A DNA stretch of 64,000 nucleotides from Larix kaempferi (taxonomy: Eukaryota > Streptophyta > Pinopsida > Pinales > Pinaceae): the NCBI GenBank assembly GCA_027924585.1, contig BSBM01000609.1:1127501-1191500 (forward strand), in the 5' to 3' direction. Positions 11,995 to 22,349 of this stretch are shown here, one piece after another. The notes below the pieces were generated by a model that saw only the letters and a program-made list of their open reading frames with translations, did no database searches and was not told the origin of the DNA. Both the position numbers and the translations under genes were made by a program. The first letter of the stretch is position 1. Every line of letters starts with the position of its first letter.

Positions 11995-12820
11995 ACTGTT
12001 ATTTACAAACCTTCCTAATACAGAGCATTATTTCATTTCTTCATCTACGATAATATTTGATTTACAGTCATCGTTCTGATCTTTCTAGTCAAGAGGCAAA
12101 GAGTAAAAACCTTTTTATAAATATTTCACATTTCATTCAAGTGTCATTTCATATCATTATCGTTTTGTTTTTCGTCGAATATACATAAAAAGAATTACAC
12201 TTCATCTTCTAAATTTCCGACACATCACAATACAGATAATTACTATTGATCTGAAGTTTAAATTTTCTTCTAAACGAAGCGACAGTCAAGAATTATTCCA
12301 TATTTTTCACTTATATTTTCTTTGAAACAAAGAAGACGATAACAGATAACTTTCATATTTATTTCATGCATAGGTTTTTAACTATTTTAGTCACAAACTC
12401 TAATCTGGGTCGAAACCCCATTAAGAAAGCACATCAACCATTTGTTTTCCAGAAGTCGTATTACTATTTCCAAACCCGACTAAGGATTAAACTCTCTTCG
12501 CCAAAATCACATTGCCCAGAACGAATCAAGATTCGAAATCAAGACATCAAAAGTTCAAAACATAAACATTGTTTTGGAAGATTGGAAGAACAGTGACATT
12601 TCATTTCCAAAAAACTCATCTGAGAGATGAAACCCTCGACGGAGCCACCTTGCCAGTTTTAACACGAAACTAAAAACAAGACCACAAACATTTCAAACAC
12701 AACTGTTAAACAGGTAGCCAAAGGCACCTTTATACAGACTCAAGAATAGACGCATGTCTCCTAAGAGACCAACTACCGAACCGAAAAACTACTTAGTCAT
12801 AACTTCTTCGTTGTCTGCAA

Positions 12821-12853
12821 CTGACAAAGGTCCTACGAAGGGCTTACCGGTTA
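12821..12853. repeat. 33-bp direct repeat, copy 1
   Basis: The stretch begins CTGACAAAGGTCCTACGAAG and continues GGCTTACCGGTTA. It recurs exactly at 13787-13819, while the flanking sequences differ apart from a few bases. Confidence 0.85.
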
Positions 12854-13040
12854 TTTATATAGATATCACAAACTTATGCATCAACATCAATAAATGCAAT
12901 CAAAATAGCCAGTGCGTGCATACAAGGTGAAGGCGCCGATGAAATGAGGTATCGGGGTTGATCCTCGGTGGGGACGGCCACACCGACCGCCCCAGCCACC
13001 CGACCATTTAGCCCGACCCTAAAATCTAGTTAGTATTTAA

Positions 13041-13102
13041 TATCTAAGTTTCCAATATATGTTATATTTTATATCTAAGTTTCCAATATATGTTAGGTTA
13101 AA
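13041..13102. repeat. 31-bp tandem repeat, two copies
   Basis: TATCTAAGTTTCCAATATAT followed by GTTA starts at 13041 and again at 13072. It is AT-rich and lies between the two copies of the 33-bp repeat. Confidence 0.75.
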
Positions 13103-13786
13103 TTGTAGCATAGAGTTGAAAGTTGTAATTGTGAATATTAAAAAAATTGACAATGAAATGTTAATGTTTTTTTTTAAATTCAATGTAGTGAAAATGAAAA
13201 ATAAGAATATATATATATATATATCTTGATTTGATTCAATTCGCTTAGCTTTGCTAAAATAATATTGTAAAGAAAATCCTCTTAACCAAGAAAGGATACT
13301 ATAACTTCTCAAATCTAAGCTATGGAAGTACTAATGGCATCCAATCTAAGAAATGGTAGTAATTTGGCATTAAATTTGTTTATTTATCCTTGATTTTAAG
13401 GATAATGGAGATACAAAAAATGAGCTATTTCATTTATGTTTTAAATTTTAAATATTATTAAAAATGAATTATTCCATTTAAAGATTAAAAAAAAAGTCAT
13501 TTCATTGAAGTTTTAAATTTTAAAGATTATTATTTATAAAGAAATATTACAACTCAATTTTTGAAATTTTAAGTTTCTAGAGGTTTTTTTATGGTGTTGA
13601 ATCTATTTCTACTATCATAATACCAAACCTCGCCGTGAAAACCTATCCAAACCAAATAATGAAATTTTTAGACAACTCCATAAAAATTTATAACTTTATA
13701 TGAAATTTCTATATACAATCAAGTTATACATTTATATACTAATTAGTATGTAAGTCAATTTCTACACCTAACTTAATATGTATCCA

Positions 13787-13819
13787 CTGACAAAGGTCCT
13801 ACGAAGGGCTTACCGGTTA
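13787..13819. repeat. 33-bp direct repeat, copy 2
   Basis: This is identical to 12821-12853, with the copies starting 966 bp apart. The segment between them may be an insertion whose repair duplicated 33 bp, or the repeat may be a leftover of a longer duplication. Confidence 0.85.
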
Positions 13820-16800
13820 AACGCATGCTATCCATCGACAGTAAGTTAAACTCGCATGGCGTGGATGGATACCTGCCAAGACATGGAAAACGAGGTTAAA
13901 ACTCAATCATTAGAAACATTTTTTTTTAAAAGTAAATCAGAACGCAATGTGACAGGAAAATGTGGGTTATAAAGGCTTACCTTTGAATGAAAGATGGTGT
14001 TGCCACACAAGACCAGTCGTAACCACATCTTCATTTCTGGCAACGTGGAGCTCATCATCATCAACGCTTGAATCCGGGCAACCATCATAAGAAATCAAGG
14101 ATTACTATCTTCAACGCTCAAATCGAATGGTATCCAAATACAGAGCAGTAAAACCTTACAATGACGAACCCTGCTACCCCCTTCACGCAGGTTTTTCACC
14201 ATTAAAATAACAAAGCCGAGTCGCAGAGTTACCAACGGACAAACCCTACTTTGCAGCGGCCTGTCGGCCTTTCCCTCCTAAGAACCAGGCTCCAAATAAG
14301 CATAAAGACAAAGGATGAATGGTAGTATAGCAAAAACCCTTAGGGTTGGTTTCATCGGAAGATCAACGGCTAAGATTGTGCCAAACAATCAACACAACTA
14401 CCAAAGCGGGGTGTAGAACAACGACTACATTAATTGCTTATCCAACTACAAAAACCAGTTGGAGGCCACGTCAACAGAAACATGCTACAGTTCGGCAGTA
14501 TTCTTACAGCTTCAACCAATGGCCATCACATGGAGTCAACCACGAAGGAGCCAGCGGAGCAATCCATTAATAGTTGCAGCTACACATAAATGCAAAGGGA
14601 TTTCGTATCACTTCGACAGCATTCACCTGCAGGAGCATTTATAACATGTCAATGTCGCATTTATATATATATATAAGCCCGAGGCTCAAACCTTCAATCA
14701 ATCGTTGGTTATAATAGTTAGTGTCATATTTCATTAATCACATAGTTATATAGTTTATGTTAAACGTCGTATTGTATTACATTCACATGGATAACATAGA
14801 CCTTGGTTATTTTTTAATATTATTACTTTATATTCCAACGTGTATTATAGAACATGGTCGTGTTTTGTATGCTTAGGGTAATCCAAGGTTTGTTAAACCT
14901 CTAGGTACACGAATAATTGATAATTATTTTATATAATTTGAGGAGATTAGAATTTACTATGTTCATAATAATTATATTATGTAAAGTTTTTAGTTTGTAT
15001 TTCGATTAATGCTATTTAAATAATACATTGTGAACTATATGACATCAACATTCAATTGTTGAAGTAGTATGTTTAAATTGCATAGTGTTATGTTAATATT
15101 TAATCATTTTTAAATTTAATTGTGTTCAAACACAGTATAGGTAGGGTCTGACATGGTCTCACTTATCTTTGGATTTTGACATATTATCGCTAAGATTACA
15201 TGGAATATTTTTAATTGCAAAGGGTCTGATGGTAGTATAGGATGCATCGACTCTTGTCACCTAGGCTTAGAAGATCACCAATTTTTGCATTATAGAAGTA
15301 ACACAATGCTAGCATGACTTGGTACTTGTCTTACATAGTACCTCTTATCTTTACAAGAATACTATTATTTGTATTGCCCTAACAAGATGAGATAGGATGA
15401 GGTTCTTTAAAACCACTAAAGCTATATTTTTTTATTAATCCTGTCACCTCATCAATGATTTTGACATGCTCGATAATATTTTATCTTAAAAGCTCGTCTA
15501 TACTCTTTATGTTTCCAGTTATCACCAACTTGTGCAGACAAGAGAACTATCATGTACTTATATCATTTCAAATGTTGTTTTTAGAGAGTAGGAAGTGCTT
15601 TTACTATTTCAATTCATTTACAATTAAGCATTTGTACTAAGAACCTTCATCCTTACTTTCTTACAGCTGAATAAAAATAACTGAGTTGTTAAAAACAAAA
15701 CTGGAAATCTTACTGGCATCACCTTCATGCATGGTTTTACACAAATCTGTTCTATTTTAAAGACGACTAGCTCAAGCATATATAGTTCTTGAATGACTGG
15801 AAATATTTTAACTCTTACCTGTAGATCTGTGAAAGAAAGAACGGTTCCAATGCTTTAGTTGTTAAGCTAAGTAAACCAAGGGCACTCGATAGGAACCCCT
15901 TCAGAAAACATACAACAAAGTCGTCTGCATTTAGTTATCCAATCATAAAACATGAGAAAGCATTTATCTTTTATCTATGTCAATTTGTAATCTGCAGTCC
16001 GCACATGTTAATTTATACATTTTGTTTTATGTGTAATACCAGGTTCAGTAGTTGTCAATGTTCATTAATTCTGCAAGCAGTGTTTATAGCATTAAATGCC
16101 ATTTCTAAAAAGTTTTAAATTTTATTGATTTTGGGGGTGTTACATAACTGGCAATGTGAATATGTTAAAGAAGAATACAAAAAGTTGAAAGAAATAATTG
16201 GTCAAGAAAGTTGATCTAACTTTTCTTGGTTCGAGTGAGCCAAGAAAGATTGATCTCACTTTTCTTAGTTGTCATGGAGCAAGGTTTGATTGAATCTCAA
16301 TACCCACCTACAATACCCACCTAAACCCCAACCTAGAAAATGAAGAGTTAGATCTTTTACTCAAATGCCTACAAAAAATAAAATACAATTGTTCAACTAT
16401 GAAACTCCCAATTAGCTACATCTCTTAACTTAAAGATGAAAAACAATATAATGTATCAATTCAAACCAATCCTAAATAAGTTATTGAATGAGTGTGGATC
16501 ATGGCCAGTAATCTGAAGAGACTTCCATAGATATTATCATTGGTACAATATTATCAGATTTATGCAAAACTTAGGATCATAAGCAATATCAAATAAAAAT
16601 GGAGGGTCCTTAAGTTTTAGGTGGGTATGAACTGAGCCCATGATTTGGAGATATGAATCCATCCCATGACTTGGAGGTTATTCCTCAGCCCACCCAAATA
16701 AAATAACCCCCAATATTTATATTACTATGTCAAATTAAAAACCCCCCTTGACCCCTTAATATGGGGCAATATATTTTTGAGGTTTTTAAGAGTATTCAAG

Positions 16801-16854
16801 CCCCCAATATGAATGGACGTGATATGATATTGCCTCACTAGTGAACCCCCCGTG

Positions 16855-16862
16855 ACCTTATC
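16855..16862. repeat. Right target-site duplication, ACCTTATC
   Basis: This is the partner of 11021-11028. On the minus strand the host reading frame resumes at this point (MLRKENQ on this side, WTEET on the other). Confidence 0.85.
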
Positions 16863-18316
16863 TGGTTTTCCTTTCTTAGCATATTAGTGATACTCATCAT
16901 AATCTCAGCAAAACTAGGTATAAACCTTCTCAGAAAACCTACTTGCCCAATGAAAGACTGCACTTCCTTTTTGCTTCTGGGTTCTCCAACTTTCTGGATC
17001 ACACTAACCCTCTCAGCGTCAATCTTAATACCTCCTTTAGAAATAATATGTCCCAGGAGTTAAGCTTCTTCTAAAGTGAAGTGAGATTTCTTTGGGTTGA
17101 GGGAGATACCATATTTTATGCATTTTTTAAAAACCTGTTCTAGATGCATTAGATGCTCGTCATCAGACCTTGAATATACTTTTATGTCGTCCATGTACAC
17201 CACCACAAAATTATATTTCTATTTAGCAAAGGCAATGTCCATCGCTCTCCGAAAGGTAGCTCTAGCATTCATCAATCCAAACGACATCTTAGAATACATG
17301 AAAGTGCCCCACGGGGTGGTAAAAGCAGTCTTTTCTTGATCTTCTGGGCTAACTTTGATCTGATTGTACCTTGAGAAACCATCCATTGTAGAAATCCTTT
17401 CTGCTCCCACAACTTTCTGCAGGATGTGTTCCATTTTTTGCAAGGGGTAATTATCTTTCAAGGAAGCTCTATTCAAATTCCTGAAGTCTATACAGATCCT
17501 AATCTCTCCATTTTTTTTTCTTACAGGAACTAGGTTAGCTACCAACTGAGAGAATCTCAAAGTGACAATGATCTTTGCATTGAACAGTCTTCTAATCTCC
17601 TTTTCTATTACAGGTACCATTTTTGGATTCATCCTCCTTAACTTCTGTTTAAAAGGATTTTCGCGAGGCCGGATTGGGATAGAATGCTGGATTATCAAGG
17701 TGTCATACTCTTTCAGCTCTTCGTAGTTCCAGGCAAAGGCAGCTGCATACCTTTTCATCAAATCGACATACTGCACCTTCCTCCTGGCGTTCAACTTCTT
17801 AGACAACTTCACCATCTGGGGCTCCTTTTGGGTACCCAGATTCTGATCTTCTACGGTGTCTTTGGGAGGTTCAAATTTTGGATTCTTTGCCACATCGTTT
17901 TGATCAAAGAGCTTTTCCAGAGGTATTAGTCCTTTAGGAATATAGTTGCTTTTTAATTGGACAATGTCTTTGCCTCCCAACCTATCCTTCCAATCCACGT
18001 TTCTCTTTTCCTCATCTTCTGACAGTGCATGGTCTACTAAACCTTCTACGTTTTCATTTTCTGTATCAATTTGGACATTGGCGAACTCATGAGACAGTTC
18101 TAGAAATATTTTAATTTGCAGATCGTCGTCAAACACTTTCCAATACTTAGAATTGTATGGGATGGAAGCTCTATTTATCACTTTGACCTCATATTTTTCT
18201 TGGGAAAAGATGGGGGTCTTGAAACCACCTGCAGTATTGGCCAAGGAGTCAGCTACTTGATTGTTACATCTTGGAATGGCCCAGATCTTATGTTCGTCAA
18301 AAAAATTTCCAAACAT
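16863..18316 (-). pseudogene. Reverse transcriptase of the giant element
   Basis: The main open stretch is 17219-18316 and the coding continues, after an in-frame stop, to the insertion at 16862. Its first ~30 residues finish the extra RNase H (CNNQVADSLA). The polymerase proper begins about residue 210 with PIRPRENPFKQKLRRMNP, then NGEIRICIDFRNLNRAS, TMDGFSRYNQIKV, AFTTPWGTFMYSKMSFGLMN and the catalytic YMDD at 17186-17197. The thumb follows in VQSFIGQVGFLRRFIPSF. The stop just before YMDD and the nested transposon downstream both disable it. The fingers and palm sequence is of the Tat/Athila Ty3/gypsy type. Confidence 0.92.
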
Positions 18317-18919
18317 TTCCCAAACTTAGTTTCTATAAGCTCGCATTCTGGGGTGCTTCGCCTGATAACTATCGTTCACCTGATTCACCACCAGTTATGA
18401 ATCTCCAAATACATGTACTCTCCTAGCTCCCAGATCTTTCAGAGCTCTCAATCCTAAAAGTAGAGCTTCATATTCAACCACATTGTTTGTGCATTCAAAA
18501 GTCAATTTATAGGATAGGGCCCTAGATTCTTGGTCTGGAGGTATAATCCAAACCCCAGCCCTAGCTCCTTTTTTGCTTAGAGAACCATCAAAGTACATCT
18601 TCCACAATCCTTCTTCGTTTTTTCGCCTCTCTGATGCCTCATGCCTTGCTGCAAACTCTTTGTCTTCCTCTACTTCATGAAAAAATGCGGGTCTAGGATT
18701 AGTATGTGGACCATCATTGAAAAGGATGGAGGAAGCTATGTCCGTGTCCACAGCGTATATAGGGTGATTCTCAGGCTTGCCATCACTACTGACTACATAA
18801 GCCATCCTTTTTTCTCTGTATAATTTCCTATTGCTTCCGAATAGTGGTATAGTAGCATAAGATAAATCCATTTGCATGGTTCCCTTTAGCTTCTTTACCC
18901 AGGATCTTGATAACAGCAT
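18210..18919 (-). pseudogene. Additional (archaeal-type-like) RNase H domain, upstream of RT
   Basis: The 174-residue frame 18395-18919 carries YFDGS (D111), NNVVEYEALLLGL (E149) and VHVFGDS (D173). A final NNQVADSLA (catalytic-type Asp) lies in the next frame near 18240. These are the four carboxylates of an RNase HI fold, and VVEYEALLLGL is typical of the extra RNase H acquired by plant Tat elements. It sits between protease and reverse transcriptase, in addition to the usual RNase H behind the polymerase (10521-11028). A stop after GDS and frame changes break it. Confidence 0.82.
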
Positions 18920-19254
18920 CCCAAACTTAGCAGTAGATTAGCTACCACTATGTCCATCATGACGCTCTTCGCTGGAATCTGGGCGAGGGTTACCACCATG
19001 TCTTTAATCAACCCCAGACAAGGTACCCTTCTGGAATCAAAAGAGTATAGATCTTTGTAGGGTCTAGTGACCTCTAACCCCAATAAGTCTACTACCGACT
19101 TTGGCATCAAGTTATGCGAAGCTCCAGAATCTATCACGGCATTGTGTAATAGCTTGTTGTGGATATTCAGGCTCAAATAGAAGGGAGGTACTTCTTCATC
19201 ATCTGTTTTGGAACCAAAGATTATAGTGGGGGCATCATCCGTCACTTCCAACAT
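18895..19254 (-). pseudogene. Aspartic protease of the giant element
   Basis: The 119-residue open frame has the retroviral-type active site DSGASHNLM (D42-S43-G44) and the following hydrophobic stretch VVDLLGLEV. It would act as a homodimer to cut the Gag-Pol polyprotein. The active site is intact. It overlaps the next frame by 25 bases, and stops separate it from gag upstream (19255-19363), so the original single polyprotein is fragmented. Confidence 0.88.
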
Positions 19255-19363
19255 ATCTTGTGTGTTTCCTGCCTACCCTTTCACTAGGCTATTTATCTCT
19301 TCCCTATATTCATTAACTCTCAATAGTTCATTCAAGGGGATATAGATCTTTACCTTAGACAAT

Positions 19364-21051
19364 TCATTCAGTCTTCAAGCTAAATATTGATGCTGGCTTC
19401 CCTGCTTCAGTGGCTTCTGGTTGCCTACCTTCTTTCGAATGCTGCCCCTTATCCTCAAAGATTTTTTGTACAGGATCCACTAGTTGTTTCCCCTTCAGTT
19501 TATCTGTATTCTGTGGAGTCTTAGGGGGCTGATTCTGGGCAGATTGCCCTTCAATTATTGGTATTTCTCTGTTTCTCAACCTCATTTTCCTTTGGATGTT
19601 GTCCACAACATTCATGTAACCCATTTGATATTGTTCAGAATCGAATTTTGTGGCCTTATCAGCATTCCCCTTGGTGAAAAATTTGAGCTCCCTTTCGGTC
19701 AAATGGACTGTGTGTTCAAGGGTATCAAAGAGATGTATCTGGTCAGCAGCAGGGTTTTCAGGTCCTTCTTCGTCTACCAAATTCTCAGGGAAAGGAGGCC
19801 TCATTTGGTGATCTTCTTGGTTTCTTGGATTTCTTGGAGGGGGTGGCCTTCTAAAATTTGGGTTCCTTATCTGATTTTCAGGTGGTTCCCTAGCAGGAAG
19901 TTTGTTCTCTACGGCTAACCTATCCATCAGCTTTTCCATAGTCTTCATCATGGTGTCAAACCTGGCATCACTAGAGGAGGAGGCAAGGGCTTGATTTTCT
20001 TGCTTCTTTTTCTCTGCTTCCGTTTTCCCCTTCATTTTTCCCGAGGCCATCATGTTGTCTTCCACCTCTATGGAATCTTTCAGCATAGCAGGCAAGGTAG
20101 TAGATTTCCTTTCTCTTAATGTGTAGGAAAAGTCTCCATCGAAAGCATTGGCATAGTGGAGCTTTGCAGCACCCACTGAAGGTTTTAAATCATTAGGAAT
20201 AAAATTATAGGCCTTCATGAATCTGGCAGAAAACTCATGGACTGACTCGAAACCACCTTTCTTTAAGTGATTATACTGGGATAAGACTATAGCAGGACTC
20301 CCCATTGTTTCCCATCTTTCTAGAAACAATACTTTAAAAGCTACAAAATCTACTATGGAAGCATTAGGTAGCAGCCTAAACCATTTCTTGGGTTCTCCAT
20401 ATAAGCTTTGGGCGAACAATCTCATTTTAGCATCATCGTGGTCCACTTCCTCTAGGTCTAAAAAATCTTCAAATCTATCAACATGTTGTTTAGCTGACCA
20501 GTCTCCCTCTCCATTATAAGAGACAATTCTCTGGGCGTAATTCTAAGGGAGGTCATTCAGGGCAGCAAGCAGGACCAAAGGCGCATATCTAGCAGCCATG
20601 GGTCTAGGTAGATTCTGAGCTTGTGGGGGAAAATTCTAAGCAGGATTGCGGACTGGGATTGCAATGTGGTCTTGGGGAATCTGGGGACTAGGTTTACTGC
20701 TTTTAGCTTTGGCAAGGCTTTTAAAATCCAGCCACACATGGTCTAAAAGATATGACTCAATATTATTCAGAGTTTCTTCGCCCAGGTTCAGGTACTATTC
20801 ATATTTAGTTCTTGACAAAGGTTTGCTTATATTGACCTCTAGACTCAATTCTTGAAAAACAGATGCACTTTCTAAAAAAGAAATAGTCTCAATGCTAGGG
20901 GTGCTAGCCCGATCTTTCACGGTTTTTTGTCTACGTAAACTTTCAGGGTCATCTATTCCTAACAAGATTTCAGGTAAAGGATTACCTTTTGTATGAATCT
21001 TTCTTGCGGCCAGGATGAGTTTAGAAATTCTTCAGTAGTATATTTTGGCAT
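19364..21051 (-). pseudogene. gag of the giant element
   Basis: The probable start is ATG 21051 (MPKYTTEEFLN), 185 bp inside the primer site. The first third (20447-21051) is broken by stops. The remaining 360 residues are open and hold a retrotransposon Gag core (SLYGEPKKWFRLLP, FLERWETM, SVHEFSARFMKAYNFIP). A proline-rich, basic linker follows (NFRRPPPPRNPRNQ). No CCHC zinc knuckle is visible, which is common in Tat/Athila Gag proteins. It would form the particle and package the RNA. Confidence 0.85.
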
Positions 21052-21235
21052 ACTGATCCTCCTCCAGTGGAGTCTTCTTGAATTGTCTAGTCTCAATAAG
21101 TGGAGTCGCCAGGGCAAAATTCTTCAACCTTCTTGAAAAATGCGGAGATCTATCTTTTCCCACAGGGATTTCTTTTATTCTTTGAAATTTTGGATAGGTA
21201 TGTCGTTCTTCCAGGGCTCGATAAACAACTCACAT

Positions 21236-21253
21236 TCCCCAGCAACAGCGCCA
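21236..21253 (-). promoter_or_regulatory. Primer-binding site, tRNA-Asp
   Basis: On the minus strand this reads TGGCGCTGTTGCTGGGGA, three bases after the 5' LTR ends. Plant tRNA-Asp(GUC) ends in the complement of TGGCGCCGTTGCCGGGGA (from memory), so 16 of 18 positions pair and both mismatches are C-to-T. Confidence 0.85.
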
Positions 21254-22042
21254 ATTTGTTAACACCAAAACTGACCCACAAGGCTGAAAGAGTGTAATCT
21301 CGGGTAACCACTAACCAATCTTTGGTTTACACTTTTGATCAAACGTAAACAGAGAGGGCTCTCTCTATAAACTCATAGAATACTGGAAATCTTCAAAGGT
21401 GTCAATCAGCGAAAACATACACCAGCATTCAGCACTAAAGATATTCAATTACGACAATGCACAGAAGATCAAATTTCTGCTTATGGAACAAAAATGATTT
21501 AAGAGCTATTTCGTTGAAAACGCATGAATTTCATTTGGGGCGATGGAGTCACATTTAACTTGTTCTGCAAACATTATTCACAAAAGGTTTAGCGAACGCA
21601 TTCACAAGGGCAAGGTAGCAAGCAACTAGTAGTCAAAGAGCTTTAATTTGTGGAACATAAGAGAGAAGAGACAGTCCATCAATGTAAGGCATCTAACAAG
21701 GATGAATCCTACATCAACTTTAGCAGAATATATTTGGTGAAACACTTGGAATAAGCTAAGCAAAGCATAATCTCTATGAATTCTACTTAACTATTACCCA
21801 GATCCAAGCACGAAGGAAATATCATAGAATGGAATAACAAAAGATAGAAACAAATTTGCACATGGGAAAAAGAAAGGTACAGACTACCAGACTGATTACA
21901 ATGGAATCCTTGTCAAAAAATGCAGGCATCAAGCTCTGCAAATTCTATTAAACAGCTCCAAGAAAATGTATTACAAACTGATAATCAAAATACAAATACT
22001 TTCTCATAATATTTTTCAACCGTTGTGTCTCTGATTACAACT

Positions 22043-22052
22043 GTATATATAG
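22043..22052 (-). promoter_or_regulatory. LTR TATA box (5' LTR copy)
   Basis: Minus-strand CTATATATAC is the likely promoter for the element's genomic transcript. It lies 298 bp downstream of the LTR ORF stop at 22350-22352, so the ORF in this 5' copy would not be in that transcript. Confidence 0.6.
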
Positions 22053-22349
22053 GTGGCCTTGAGCTTTAGACTCGACTCCTTCTCAACAGAAATTAGTTAC
22101 AACCAATCGACACCTATCTAACAACCAAAATGGACATCGTTTGTTATCTCTATCCTTAAACAAATATCTACGGGATAGATTTTAACTCCCATTTATAATT
22201 ACATAGCCGCTTCTCTACATAGTCCAACTATTTTAAACAAAAGTACAAAAATACAAAAATGTGGTCGCTGCCAGCTGGATTGTGTTCATGAGCTCTTCAA
22301 TTCCTGGATACATACACGCTGGATGCTTTTCTGTTTCTCCTACACCATT

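Larger units (their letters stand above)
11029..16854. mobile_element. 5.8-kb non-autonomous DNA transposon nested in pol
   Basis: The left end reads CACAGGGGGCTCACTTAGTG. The right end, reverse-complemented, reads CACGGGGGGTTCACTAGTGA, so there are ~20-bp imperfect inverted ends that include a TCACT(T)AGTGA palindrome. Perfect 8-bp duplications ACCTTATC flank it, and removing it rejoins the polymerase coding sequence. An 8-bp duplication is typical of hAT and P superfamilies, but the CAC terminus does not fit the usual hAT YARNG rule, so the superfamily is open. No transposase domain is visible. The interior is AT-rich with short frames (12366-12596 plus, 13903-14088 minus, 14346-14570 plus) that I do not recognise. 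It also holds a telomere-like box, a 33-bp direct repeat and a 31-bp tandem repeat. It may be a deletion derivative or may carry captured host DNA. Confidence 0.8.

Noticed and set aside
21236-21253. tRNA gene fragments at the primer-binding sites
   Set aside because: Only the acceptor-end complement is present, adjacent to LTR edges; the rest of a tRNA fold is missing. No complete tRNA or rRNA gene was recognised in the window.
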